Below, in pieces: positions 19,517 through 31,000 of a stretch of DNA of 64,000 bases. Origin of the DNA: Branchiostoma lanceolatum (lineage: Eukaryota > Chordata > Leptocardii > Amphioxiformes > Branchiostomatidae); contig NC_089723.1 in NCBI RefSeq assembly GCF_035083965.1, positions 40,217,322 through 40,281,321 of the forward strand, read 5' to 3'. The notes under the pieces are model-generated. The model had not been told where the DNA came from. It ran no database searches and worked only from the letters and a program-made list of their open reading frames with translations. Each line of letters starts with the position of its first letter. Position 1 is the stretch's first letter. The position numbers and the translations under genes are program-made.

Positions 19517-19917
19517 TAGGGGTGGATACCGGTTCGGCTTAATAAGGTCCAAGACCAGGTTTAGGTCCAGAGATTCAGGTTCAGGTCCGGACCTGAACCT
19601 GTTCAGTTGATGTTTTGTTTTATTAGACCAATATCAAGCATAGAGAATTAATACTCACACACACAACTATAAAAGTTTCTTGGGGAGAAGACTTTCAAGA
19701 TAAACCAGCGTTTGATATTTGAATGTTGCACTTGTTTTAAATGCCTTTTTGTCACAGGGGAGACTCAAAACACTTTTTATCAAACAAAATAGAAAAATAT
19801 ATTTGTACTTTGTTCAGTTTTTTTTGGACTCAGGATTTTGGCTTTAGGTTTTTTGGACTCGGTTCTTGGATGTTATAAAGGTCCGAATCAGGTCCAGCGA
19901 ACCGGTATCCACCCCTA
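19517..19917. mobile_element. Non-autonomous hAT-type element (MITE) with perfect 8-bp target duplication
   Basis: The element is 401 bp. It starts TAGGGGTGGATACCGGTTCG and ends with the matching inverted terminal repeat CGAACCGGTATCCACCCCTA. It is flanked on both sides by the identical octamer GTACAAAC (19509-19516 and 19918-19925). An 8-bp duplication and TAGGGGTG-type ends are characteristic of the hAT superfamily. The interior is non-coding, with repeated AGGTCCGGACC-like words, so mobility would need a transposase supplied in trans. Confidence 0.92.
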
Positions 19918-19925
19918 GTACAAAC

Positions 19926-21214
19926 TGAAGTGCAAATTGGGACTGAATTTGCATAAGTAATGAGGAAAATCTACACCTCCATTCTAGGCATATGATGGGA
20001 GCTCACACCTGTTAGTCTCAAATCTAGGACAAGAATTCCCCAGGTCCCAAGAGCTGGTGGTCAAACCACAAAGGGGTTAACACTACCAAACCTGTATAGT
20101 CTTGTTTCTATTATGTGGATACCCTCTGGCACATAAAACAAAACAACCAGTGGCAACAACAAATAACTTGGGTAAATAAAACACATCATATATAAAAACA
20201 AATTTCATGGAGATTTGGGGTCTTCGGACTCTTGTTCTGAAATGTATTGCTTCAACTTTGTTCTGAAAAAATCACACAAAAAACTCAGAATAGCCAACAA
20301 GGAGAAAAAGGAATTCAGTCCACACAAGTGGATCACCACATATTAATATAAACACCGACAGTTTACTGAAACGAGCCCAGAACTCATTTCGCCTAATTCA
20401 TCTAAGAAACATACCAAAGACCATGCTGTCGTAAGGCAAGAACAGTTGCAGGGGAATTTGCTGAAGGCTTTTCCAAAATGCGGTTAAAATGTTTGACAAA
20501 TTGCAATATTGTAGGTGACAGAAAAAAAATTGCGCCGTCTTCAGGAGATACCATTACAGTTGATTAACAGCCAACAAGCAGCCATTTTATTTTTCAAACT
20601 TTATTCAACAATATACTCTAGTAAATACAATAGAAAAGAGTTGCTATAACTAAGGGAAGTGTTTGTAAGAGGTCCTACTGGAAACTGACAAAGGCTGAAA
20701 ATGTAGGCCCCCACAATTACTATTGTCTTCCCGTATCCTTACAATATTTGAACAACTATTACATCTATTACTATTGGTCCATACATACATGTACTTCTAC
20801 AGCTGTTAAAGTTTAAGAGAGGACAGTGGTGTTTAGTTATGACGTATCAACACTGCAATATTGCTATCTTACTGTAGTGATTGTAATATTTACATGTTGC
20901 AAACTTGCAGTGATATTACAGCAATGAATGCATTTAGCTCAGAACAGTATAAAATGGGGAAGTTCATAACTTTTGGTGACAGAAGATTTAGAGTTACGAG
21001 TATAGAGCAAAGAAAAACATGGGCACATAGACAGAATAGAGACAACCTTTGAAGGCAACATCTGTTCAACTAAATAGTCCATAATGTTGTTTGGTTGTTG
21101 TTGCAGAGCAGCTGCCGTGATGTCATCAGTGATGTCATGAGTTGTCCCGCTGTAGCACCTGAGTTGTGGTTTGTACATGGTCCAAGCAGATGTGCGGGGA
21201 CGCCTGTGCTGTCA
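19926..21214. other. Intergenic: odf3/cks1 convergent 3' region
   Basis: AT-rich, with no gene-like frame. The part from about 20.58 to 21.21 kb probably represents the cks1 3' UTR on the minus strand. Confidence 0.5.
20586..20605 (-). terminator. cks1: Candidate poly(A) signals of cks1
   Basis: Two TTTATT words on the plus strand (20586-20591 and 20600-20605), AATAAA in gene direction, lie about 610-630 bp downstream of the cks1 stop codon. Confidence 0.45.
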
Positions 21215-24200
21215 CTAGTGGTCCGGCTGGGTTGTGATGGGTCGCCGAAACAGCAAGATGTGTGGTTCTGGACGGAACAACAAAAATGAATGTCACTACA
21301 GTTGCAGTTTTAACTGTCACTACAGTTGTAGCAGTAATTCAATACTACATGTATGCAGCCTCATGAAAGTCAGCAGGGCTCGAAATTCATTTTTGGAAAT
21401 AGGTGCACTGGTGCACCCAACCTAAAAAATTGGATGCACAAAAAATAATTTGGGTGCACCACACAAAATAATACCAAAACATTAAAGCTTGACGCTACAG
21501 CCTCTCTTATAAGAACTTCAATCTGTGATTCTACCCAGATTTCAAATTTCAACCAAGCAATACATCAAATAAAGTACAAAAGATTACATTGCTTTTACTG
21601 ATACTTACATTTCAAGAATATTCTGTATGCTAGTGTACAAAAATGTCTAGGTGCACTAGTGCACCCACAGTCAAAAATTAGGTGCACAGCTCCAATTTTG
21701 GGTGCACACAGGTGCACATGCACCCACTATTTCGAGCCCTCAGCGGGTCATCATATATTTTATTCAGAGCACAACAAAGTCAAAAAAGCCGGCCCGTCAC
21801 CCCTAGAAATGTCAACCACAAATGTGATCAAACACTACAAACTTCATTTTGACCTTTATGCTGGATGAATGTTGTAGCAGCTGCTAGAGTGGCATAGTGA
21901 CGGCGATCAGAGTCTAATTCCAAGAAACACTCGCTTTCTGGTACTACAGTGTACCTTTCAGAGAGCCAAGTGTCCATTGTTAGGTGTTATTGCAGTTGCT
22001 AACTTTTGATTTCATGTTATATGTTTGAATCTTTTAGCTTGAGTGTATTATCTAATCAGTTTGTGTTGAGACTGGATCTTATTCGTTGAAAGAAAATCAG
22101 ACGTTGCATGGACCAATGCTTTTATTGAAAGAATCACATCATTTTTAATAATTCCATGTTCAAGATTGTTTCGTTGGGGCTGTCTACAGACAGTATTTTT
22201 GCAATGAGTAAACAAAACTAAAATGCAAAATTAATGGAAAATAAAACAGGATGATTGCCAGAAACACGACTTCATACATTTGTACATTGTCAAATTGAAA
22301 CTGGGGACCAAAGTTTTGTAATTCGAACTGTAGAAACTAAACAGTACAATGTATTTCAACAACAGTTCTCTTGTACTAGTAGGTGCTTTAAAGTTTTTTT
22401 ACCTAACCAAAGTAACCATGCAATTTGCTACCCCGTGGACGCTATTTATATATTTAAGGTATATTAAGAAGCCTTTAATGTATTTATTTCTATTCCGCAA
22501 GGAAGATGACGACTTCGCGGAAAAAACAAATTTGCTAACCCTTTTTTTTTAATGTTTTGAATGAGCATAACCTGGCACGTGCTTCATGTAGTGGCACCAG
22601 CCCTGGCTCTGTTTAATGGGACATTACCTGGCTCGTGCTTCATGTAGTGGCACCAGCCCTGGCTTTGTTTAATGGGACATTACCTGGCTCGTGCTTCATG
22701 TAGTGGCACCAGCCCTGGCTCTGTTTAACGGGACATTACCTGGCTCATGCTTCATGTAGTGGCACCAGCCCTGGCTCTGTTTAATGGGACATTACCTGGC
22801 TCGTGCTTCATGTAGTGGCACCAGCCCTGGCTCTGTTTAATGGGACATTACCTGGCTCGTGCTTCATGTAGTGGCACCAGCCCTGGCTCTGTTTAACGGG
22901 ACATTACCTGGCTCGTGCTTCATGTAGTGGCACCAGCCCTGGCTCTGTTTAATGGGACATTACCTGGCTCGTGCTTCATGTAGTGGCACCAGCCCTGGCT
23001 CTGTTTAATGGGACATTACCTGGCTCGTGCTTCATGTAGTGGCACCAGCCCTGGCTCTGTTTAACGGGACATTACCTGGCTCGTGCTTCATGTAGTGGCA
23101 CCAGCCCTGGCTCTGTTTAATGGGACATTACCTGGCTCATGCTTCATGTAGTGGCACCAGCCCTGGCTTTGTTTAATGGGACATTACCTGGCTCGTGCTT
23201 CATGTAGTGGCACCAGCCCTGGCTCTGTTTAATGGGACATTACCTGGCTCGTGCTTCATGTAGTGGCACCAGCCCTGGCTCTGTTGCACACCGATGCCTC
23301 TCCACTCCGACTCAGACATCAGGTGGCTCTTGGGGACCAGTTTGGCAAGCTCCTTCGGCAACATCACATGTCTGGAGAAAAAAGAAGAAATTATGTACAA
23401 ATGTATTGCCTGCCTTAGTGCCTAGGCCAGGGACTGGCCCCTAGCTACTCTGAAGGGAGTTTTATTTACGATTCGGGGCCGATCTGACTTGTTCCCAGAA
23501 AGGAGCTATACTCCAAACATCATTTTGCATGCAATTTAATATTTCCGGTGGATAAGGGTGTCTTGCCATTGACCGATACACGAAGTTGATATTTTCTGTG
23601 GAAACGTTATTTTTGGTGAAGGCTCTAAGATTGAAGTACAAGGCTGTGCGGGATCACAACAGACTCAGCGGGAGAGATTATGTAAATTGATGTATTTACC
23701 AATTCGAGCACGGGTGCAAGTTTGCATCGTGAATGCAAACCGTTTTGAATCGGAAAGGAATCAAACCGTTATGATTTTTGCATCATGAACTTAGGCATCA
23801 CATTCCAAACTTTCAGGAGTTCATTTGTCTGTTTTATGGTCCAAGCTTCACAAGCTTAAGCATTTGTGGCAATAGGAAGTATCCAAAGTGCCCGGAGTCT
23901 TGTATACTGAAGAATTTTTCTTTGTATCGGACTGATCAGAAATTCTGGGTTGGCTAGACAAAAAAAAAAAAGATGACAAAGTAGAGAGCCTGACAAAAAC
24001 GCCTAAAAACACGTCAAAAACCAGCCAAAACCCATGCTCTGCTTGGAGAGTACTTTGAACTAGCCGGGAACTCAAATCCGTACTTATAAGCTGTGGCGAC
24101 TAACGAAGGGAGTTTTTGCTTGATATTACATATAGAAAGTATATGTAATATGATGTAATATCAAGCAAAAACTCCCTTCGTTAGTCGCCACGGCTAATCC

Positions 24201-26380
24201 TTACTGGAATCCGAGTACCGAGGAAAGTTCAGCTCTGGAAAATGAGTATTGAAACAAATTCAGTTCTGAACGTCCATGCTGACAAAGCTTCGGTACTGGA
24301 ATAAAGCCGTTCCGTACTGGAATTCTTGTACGTAACTTCCTTCAGACCACTGCTTCTCTTACAAAAACGTTTTGTTCGTTTAGTTTCAAATGTCCCATAC
24401 ACATTCCCCTCCTCATCGCTTTTTCGTAATCACAAAGTTATGACTATATATGATATTAACAAGCTTCAAACTTCTATTTTTGTCCATAAAATAATCAATG
24501 ATAGTTCATGTGTACCAAATCAATTCAAACGTCTCTTTCACTTCAACTCGGAATTTCATCATTATAATACAAGGCAACAAAACAACTTGAAACAGATACA
24601 AGCAAAAACACAGCAGCGAATGTTCTCCATGATGTACAGATGCCCGCAAACTTGGAATAGCTTACATGAAAACTTACAAAACTGCAAATCACTACTGAGA
24701 TTCAAAAACATGTTAAAAAGCTCCATTTTAAACAATCAATCCTTTGCTTAACCTTCTATTCTTTGGTTTTTCATTTATATCCTGCATGTCTGGGTGCATT
24801 TTTTGTGTTATTGACTTGTGTTGTTATATATGCTTGTCGTTATTTGCATCGTTATTATTTATCGAATTGTTTCCTTTCTTACTTAGTTGGTAATTTTTCT
24901 GTGTTCAGTTAGGTAATTGTTTCTTTATATATAATAATTTAGTTCTTGTTTTTTGTTATTGTTATTATTAGTTATTGATTTTGTTATTTGTTACGATATT
25001 AAGTTGTCATTTTTTTCTCTATCTTAATTTATCATTGTAATTTATTCTGTTTGAAAAATGGGGATGGAATATTATAGACCACATTGGTCTCTACCTTCCC
25101 CGGCACTATGTGTATTGACCTGTCACATGTATGTAAAATTCTTTTACCTGTGCGAAATAAAAAGACAAAGACAAAGACAGTACTGCCACGTGTTCCGTAC
25201 TGGGCGCCCAGTAAGGAGCCATCTGTACTAGTATATTTGCATGATATATAGCAAATCTAATTCAGAATTAGATACTACTACATCATACCAAGGACTCCCT
25301 GGTATGATCAAGGATCTAAAAAACCTCCTTGCAAGTTGATTATATCTTACTGTATTACTATTAGTGTATAGCAATTACATATACACTAGCCGTGGCGACT
25401 AACGAAGGGTGTTTTGCTTGATAAACACCCTTCGTTAGTCGCCACGGCTACATGATACAACTTTACAAGTGTTTAAGATTGTTACTGGGAGGGAGAGAAT
25501 ACAGCCTGAGATATTCTTCGAAAGTGCAGGGAACGCAGTAACAAGAGGGCACAGCCTCAAGCTTAAACTTTTAAAGTACCCTTTGCCAAATCAAGAACAA
25601 GAGCACAAGTATTAGTGTTTAGTGCGAGGACAGTAAACACTTGGAACTCCCTACCAGAGACTGTCTCCAGCAAAACAGTGAACCAGTTCAAGTCTCAACT
25701 AGATCGACATTATTTGGAAGGAGCTGATGCACGAACACGACGGAAGCGAATAGATCAGTCCACAACAGGCGCTGCCTTCCTCGACTGAACATGGTTACGA
25801 TGAGTAGAGTAGAGTAGAGTAGAGTAGAATTTTCGGTCAGGTAGGACTGTTCCAGTTTAGACCGCTGGTATAAAGGTATATACAGTTAGTGTCTGGGTAT
25901 GTGATTTTACTGGAGACAACTGCTACTAGTAACATTGACCAACAAATGGAGCTAGCTTTAGGGAATGTCTTGTTGATGAGACGAGAACTGACGGAGATGT
26001 TACGGAGAAATTTCTACTGGTGGTGGTTTGGGAGGGGTCACGTGGAGATTGGAAAAACAAAGTCGTTTGTAGACTCACTGTAGAGTAGAGAAGAGTAACA
26101 TGCCAAAAGAGTAGTGGCAAACTGACAACTGCATCAGGGACATTGCTAAACGCTTTCGCAGTATCATATGAAAATACTTGGCTATGTAAAGATGGCCAGT
26201 TCTTTCACGGAAAACGAATAACAAACGCCTGGCTGGGAACGACTTCCCAGGATAAAAGATGGCCGCAAGCACAAAGAGAAATACACACAGGAAATCATAT
26301 TTTTCGACAAAACAAACCTACCTGTATTCAAATTTATCATCGTAATACTTGTCCGAGTAGTAGATATGTTTGTGAGCCAT
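21215..26380 (-). CDS. cks1: Cyclin-dependent kinases regulatory subunit (CKS1/CKS2 family), 3 exons
   Basis: CKS proteins bind cyclin-dependent kinases and phosphorylated substrates; CKS1 also serves SCF-SKP2 recognition of p27. Coding exons on the minus strand: 26380-26322, 23371-23244, 21267-21215. All junctions are GT..AG and phases match; the total is 240 nt or 79 residues, the vertebrate length. Anion-pocket residues are all present at the standard positions: Lys11, Arg20, Ser51, Trp54 and Arg71. The beta-hinge HEPEPH (60-65) is intact and is interrupted by the second intron. The motif [11 protein letters not shown] has Cys55 where human CKS1 has Val. The tail PITTQPDH is short. The protein is equidistant by eye from CKS1B and CKS2, as expected for a pre-duplication orthologue. 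The start sits in CGAACATGGCT. Intron 2 carries a 56-bp array copying the exon 2 donor. Confidence 0.96.
21374..21740. mobile_element. GGTGCAC-rich hAT-like non-autonomous element, copy 1
   Basis: The ends are CAGGGCTCGAAATTC and ATTTCGAGCCCT, inverted terminal repeats of a type common in hAT elements. The interior is dense in GTGCACC/GGTGCAC words that can pair with one another. No perfect 8-bp duplication is visible. Related copies lie at 43537-43864 (reverse orientation) and 54890-55265. Confidence 0.75.
22565..23287. repeat. 56-bp minisatellite spanning the cks1 exon 2/intron 2 junction
   Basis: Thirteen units at 56-bp spacing. The rightmost contains the genuine end of exon 2 (codons for [13 protein letters not shown]) and its donor CCAG|GTAATG at 23243. 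The other twelve, in the intron, repeat about 40 exon bases plus the donor. Variation is confined to a few positions (AATGGG/AACGGG, CTCGTG/CTCATG, GGCTCTG/GGCTTTG); the outermost unit at 22565 is the most diverged (ATAACCTGGCACGTG). Confidence 0.95.
23646..23790. repeat. Dispersed repeat, copy 2
   Basis: This is the counterpart of 1092-1240, in the same orientation within cks1 intron 1. Shared ordered blocks include GTGCGGGATCACAACAGA and CGGGTGCAAGTTTGCAT. Confidence 0.6.
24090..24194. mobile_element. Foldback MITE, long form (GCYGTGGCGACTAACGAAGGG arms)
   Basis: A 105-bp hairpin. The left arm GCTGTGGCGACTAACGAAGG, extending through GAGTTTTTGCTTGATATTACAT, is matched by the reverse-complementary right arm ending CCACGGC, giving arms of about 40 bp. 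It shares arms with the 60-bp element at 25389-25448. The right flank is TA and the left flank AA. Confidence 0.85.
24326..25180 (+). mobile_element. 5'-truncated LINE (C-terminal reverse-transcriptase polyprotein fragment and 3' UTR)
   Basis: An open frame, 24326-24751, encodes a 141-residue fragment with the pattern [14 protein letters not shown]...[15 protein letters not shown]...HHYNTR...[16 protein letters not shown], typical of the region after the reverse transcriptase domain in L2/CR1-like non-LTR elements. A T-rich 3' UTR follows and ends in the short repeat AAAGACAAAGACAAAGAC, the kind of microsatellite tail these clades use instead of poly(A). The catalytic reverse transcriptase and endonuclease parts are absent, so this is a dead copy inside cks1 intron 1. 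Confidence 0.8.
25389..25448. mobile_element. 60-bp perfect-armed foldback MITE with TA flanks
   Basis: The left arm GCCGTGGCGACTAACGAAGG plus GTGTTT is fully complementary to the right arm ending GCCACGGC; the loop is about 8 bases (TGCTTGAT). TA lies on both sides, as expected of Tc1/mariner-type target duplications. It looks like an internally deleted sibling of 24090-24194. Confidence 0.88.
25475..25835 (+). mobile_element. Second LINE 3' remnant with (TAGAG)n tail
   Basis: In broken frames the sequence reads RGHSLKLK... then [18 protein letters not shown] and [14 protein letters not shown], the conserved end of the ORF2 protein of many animal non-LTR retrotransposons. The copy ends in AGTAGAGTAGAGTAGAG, a pentanucleotide tail. 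It is frameshifted and non-functional. Confidence 0.75.
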
Positions 26381-26800
26381 GTTCGGTCGTGTTTGAGGGG
26401 AAGTACAGCCCGTTTTCCGTGCGTTTTCGGCTCACAGTGGTTCAGCTGGAGGAAACGTCGTGATTCTTTCTACACAGCTGGAATTTGAATTCCCCGGCTT
26501 CTGCTGATTGGTCCAGCTATGTCACGTGATGGCGAGGTTTTTAAATATTTTTATCGGAAGGTTTGTGGAATAATAATTGTTCATTATGTTCTAAACTGTA
26601 GCACTAAAAACTGTATCGAAATATGATGGAATACAACAAAGATGAAAAAAATTACGTTTTATCTCCTGAGTTTCTAGGTCACGTGATCAGAGGTCAAAGT
26701 ACCAAGCTGTCATGTTCGGATGGTCACAGTCTCTGTTGACTAATTTTATTTCCTGTAAGTTTTTTTGTTATTCGCTTATAGGAGGATTCAAAATTCAGAT
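26381..26800. promoter_or_regulatory. cks1 promoter, possibly bidirectional with SHC
   Basis: Upstream of the cks1 start lie TTTGAA (26484-26489, matching the CHR element of cell-cycle genes), an inverted CCAAT box ATTGG (26507-26511) about 20 bp away, and two CACGTG E-boxes (26523-26528 and 26680-26685), both within GTCACGTGAT. CCAAT plus CHR is the known signature of DREAM/MuvB-controlled G2/M genes, which include vertebrate CKS genes. On the other side a donor-like AAG|GTAAGC at 26838/26839 could end a non-coding first exon of SHC. Confidence 0.55.
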
Positions 26801-27003
26801 ACCGAGGTAGAGTTTAAAGGTGCAGGAAGACAGATAAGGTAAGCTTACATTTGACTTGTTTTGATAGAGTTTTTCCGCGTTGTTTAAAAGAAGTTTCTGC
26901 AAGTACTTTACTCTCGCTTTGAAGCATAAAGCACAGAGATATCTCCGCCTTGTACAAGAACCTGTGAGGTGTTGTTTGAGGCGTGTCGGTCTGTCTGTCT
27001 ATC

Positions 27004-27031
27004 TGTGTGTGTGTGTTTGTGTGTGTGTGTG
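27004..27031. repeat. (GT)n microsatellite
   Basis: A GTGTGT run broken by one TTT, upstream of the TTAA element. Confidence 0.9.
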
Positions 27032-27084
27032 ATTTCGACCTGCTATGTTGACATTATGGGTCGTACAGGCGGGAATATACTCCC

Positions 27085-27132
27085 CCAAGGAGGTTCAAAA
27101 ATATATTATAAGGTTTCATAGAACCTCCTTGG
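27085..27132. repeat. Inverted repeat CCAAGGAGGTTC...GAACCTCCTTGG
   Basis: Perfect 12-bp arms enclose an AT-rich 24-bp spacer. The arms match the palindrome at 2600-2629 and, loosely, 76-100. Confidence 0.8.
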
Positions 27133-27169
27133 AAATTATGGATACACCAAAGAGGTTTAATCAACTTAA

Positions 27170-28008
27170 AGGGGCATATTGTGACATGAGCATAAAACAA
27201 AATTCTTTGTTTTTAATAATAATAATAATAATATCAGGTGTATTTGCAGCCAGTGCCACAGGCAGGTACCCAATGTGTAGGGTAATGAGGCTGTTTAACG
27301 TGTTCGAGGCACCTCCTCGAGCACGGGACCCCCGTTTTACGTCCCTCCCGGAAGACGATTTCGTGGAAAGCTTCGTGAGGCTACAGCAATCCGGACGTCC
27401 TTGGTTGGTCCCCCATCCAAGCACTGTCCGGACCGCGCGTTGCTTAACTTCCGAGATCGAGGGATCGGGTGTATCCAACGCGCCACGCGGCCGTAGCTTT
27501 TTGATTATTTTTCTACATCATTATAGATGAATCTACCTTATTACACTGCACAGCAATATTCATCACGTATGGATGCGACTTTGTAGTATCGTGCGGACGT
27601 CTTTAAAAAAATTGTATACGCAATCCCCACCACCACTTGACTTGTCTGCCATTTTGTCGAACCATCGCCGAACACGCGATCGAACGTGCGACGTTCTGAA
27701 GTTTGATCACTTGTGGTGATTTTCCTATGACGCTCGATCTCGGACCGTAACGGTCGATTCGATTATTTCTTAGCGTTCTACGCTGGCTTATTTGCATATT
27801 AACTTGCGGGACGCAAGTTAATATGTAAATGAACCAGATTTTACACGTTTTGCGTTTTTCGTCGTTTATTAATGCTGGAAATGTGACAAAATGACAGGAA
27901 TATGTTGGAAATAAGTAACAAATAAGTTACAAATGTGAATCTTAGTGTAGATCTTTCAAATTCTTACTATTTGCAGTTTTTGCCCACCAGGTTCTACAAT
28001 ATGCCCCT
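27170..28008. mobile_element. Non-autonomous DNA element with TTAA target sites (piggyBac-like)
   Basis: The termini AGGGGCATATTGT and ACAATATGCCCCT are perfect inverted repeats of 13 bp, directly flanked on each side by TTAA (27166-27169 and 28009-28012), the piggyBac target. The interior contains a 5S-derived SINE (27211-27500), a hairpin CATATTAACTTGCG...CGCAAGTTAATATG near 27794-27822, and no transposase frame. Confidence 0.8.
27211..27500 (-). mobile_element. 5S rRNA-derived SINE nested in the TTAA element
   Basis: Read on the minus strand from about 27497, the sequence tracks 5S rRNA: GCTACGGCC start, then CCCGATC, GATCTCGGAAGTTAAGCAA (box A region) and GTGCTTGGATGGGGGACC (box C), with a GCTGTAGCC end at about 27373. 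After the 5S part comes an unrelated body (CGTGCTCGAGGAGGTGCC...) and an (ATT)n tail at 27217-27233. A 5S head with a foreign body and short-repeat tail is the architecture of SINE3/DeuSINE-type elements. Insertions and substitutions exclude a working 5S gene. Confidence 0.8.
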
Positions 28009-28012
28009 TTAA

Positions 28013-31000
28013 GAGCAAAAATTATCTTGGGTCCTAAGCTTCCATAGTCGGTTTTAGAGCTTGAATGTATTGAGGGGCTGGTTTTTCCAATATAGTTTTA
28101 TGTGTATATGATAATATATTACTTATTAGCAGAATGTGCAGAATTTACACTTTGCCTGAAGTTTGATCCCAATCTGCGAGACCTGTCAAGCTGGAGCTGA
28201 ACTGGAGTTTTTGTTTCATTTTGCTGAAATGTCTTTGAGTGTTGAGTATGAGCCCTGCAAAAACATTAAGATTTATCTCACTCTCAGCAGGGCCGACTGG
28301 ACCAGTCTCCTAACCTTTTATGCTAATCTGGCTAGCTACAGAAGGACTAGCTTTGAGAAACAGTTTTTGGCACGCAATCGATGTAGAAAAAGTGTGATTT
28401 ACAGTAGTGTGGAGCAGCAGTTCATCAGTGGCATCATGAATTTGCCTCTACCAGGCTCCAGAGGCAGCTGGAAAGAGTAGAATTTGGCCAAATAGACAGA
28501 AAACATGCAAGAAAAGCTAGTCTGCTATGAGGTACAGTTTACCACTTTAGGATGGCATATTGTCTTGACCTTAGGGAGACTGTCCCCAAGTTTCTAACTA
28601 TGATGTTTCTATGAAAAAAGCCTCAGTCATGGATTGATAATGTTTGTACTAGTATTTGTTATCATGGGTGTAACAGAGCTGGTATCAGCTGCTTACTACT
28701 CTCATTTCTGCTTGGCAGTTGCAGATGTTGAATGTCCCAATCTTACCAGCTGATTTACCCTGGATACCCACAGTAAAATCATGCCTAAACAGAAATTCAG
28801 GTACAGGTACAGTACGGTTACAGCGGTTAGGTACAGGTCCGCACCTGTACATGTATCTTAACAAGTTTAAGATACACAGGTACAGGTTTTAGATACACAG
28901 CTCTAATCCAATATGCGGTCAAACCTGCCCAAGGCGACCACCCGGAGGACCGAGGAAGAGCGGTCGAGTTGGACAGGTGGTCGTAATGTTGATCCATACT
29001 AGAGTACACACATAGATGGATGGAACATGATGTGATTTTAGACAGCATAACTACCACCAGGTTTAATTCCCATAGACAGAAAGATCCTACAAATTGCAAA
29101 ATTAGATTTTTCGTTTTAATTTTGGTGTGCTGTTACATCATGTACTAAAGCCCTGGCAAAAACCTGCTGACCTCAGCCTTCTTTTGGGCTCCGACCGTTG
29201 GATAAATGGGGCAAAAAGTTTTCGATCTGACAAATGAATGATGAAAACGGAATTTCACTGGCCGAGCTCATGACCACATTGAAAGACGGAGTGCAGCAAA
29301 ACGTACAGCGTCGGCGATCACAGAGTGCAGCAAAACGTACAGTGTCGCGATCACAAGCAAGCAGTGCCCAATAAAGTATTGTGAGATTCATGGCAGTAAA
29401 AAGAAAATACGAATCTTAATTTTCATCAATAACGGGAGTATTTTAAATGTTCATATTAAGTGGGTCCACTGAATCAATGATACTTTGAACTGCTGCTCCA
29501 GGAGTTCAATATCAGTGGGTCCATTTTGTAATTACGTACTGACTTTTGTACAAAATTACTACAATTGTCTATAATAATGACTAATATATACTTATGTTTG
29601 AATTCTCCATGTATGTCAATCAGACAAACCTACATGTAGTTCTAAAGCAGAAATCAGCCATTCCATTGATAAGTAATTATCATCCATTTACTAGCCTGAT
29701 GAAACTATTCATGCTGAATCATGGAAGAACAATGCAATAGTCACAGCTATAATCATAAAAGGCTTTGTCAGTCCACATAGCAGATTATATTTGGGTACTC
29801 TTTACTATATGCTGTAGCTATATGCATGTACTACTAGTACTAAGTACTAGTGCACATGGTAGGCTGTAGAGCACAGAAGTCAGATGTGTCATGGGCATAT
29901 TACTCCACTACTCTCTGTTTCACAATTATTATATCTAAATCATTATTATTGTCAAAATCAGCCACGCTGCCTGGGTGGTCTTGTATTGCCGTTGCAATTT
30001 GAATAAAATAAAAAATAAAAAATATCTATATTGATATATTCATAATATCAGAATATCTCTATATTCATAATTACCTAGACTAATCTCATGACATGTTAAA
30101 TGAAATAACTTTAAGAGGAAATGAAGCAAACCTGGTGAGATGTTTACCATAGCTGGAGAGATCTGAATATTAACAACATTGCAACAACAAGATTTTCTTA
30201 TCGTCAACCCTTCCAGTTCAAATGTCATAAATATACAGAGCTAGATTTCAGAAAAAAAGACCAAATATTTTTGCATAGTGCATACTTACATGTACATGAA
30301 TGCACTTGGTCACTGACACTTTCACAAATTTAGTCACTTGGTCATCATAATTATTGGCAGGAATAATGATAAATCATTAGAATCCATTCATGTTTTGTAT
30401 GCCTTGAGTAATGAGTTACTTCTATATATGCCCTGCTGCAGAACCAATGTTCACATTTAATATGTTTTCAGTCCCATTGAAAATTTCCAACATGTAAATT
30501 CGGCATTTTCCAACTTACCTGAGTATTGTAAAGACATTTGTCAAATGTACCTATGCATCTACAATAGCTACCAAAACATAGCGAGTCCCTCCAAAGTCTT
30601 TGCCAAGCCACTTTGGACAGGTGTACGGCAAATTTGTTACAAGTACAACAGCCTTGTAGCTCGGTACGACAAGTCGGTCAGTGTAATCTAACCAGCTGCT
30701 GCCACGCCGCGTGCCTGCGAAGCTGGTGTGTTACGCTGAACTGGCTATGTAGATCTACATGTAGATACAGAAACAGATAGCTTTAGCTGTATTGATAATG
30801 TCAATACTGCAGAACTTACATCTAAAGTTGATCGTGAGCCTGTTATTGCTATCTTATATGAAGATGATATTCTTTAAGTTGATGTTTGCCCTGATCATGA
30901 GATTGATTTGATTTAATTTATTTGCACATATTAAAATCAGTTTGTAGTACATAATAGAGCAGAACAAAAAATATACGTGCTGGGGGAAGAAAAAAATCCA

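Noticed and set aside
27161..27530. 161-residue frame, and a functional 5S rRNA gene
   Set aside because: The frame runs through a 5S-derived SINE on the opposite strand. The 5S part has insertions and is joined to a foreign body and ATT tail, so it is not a working 5S gene.
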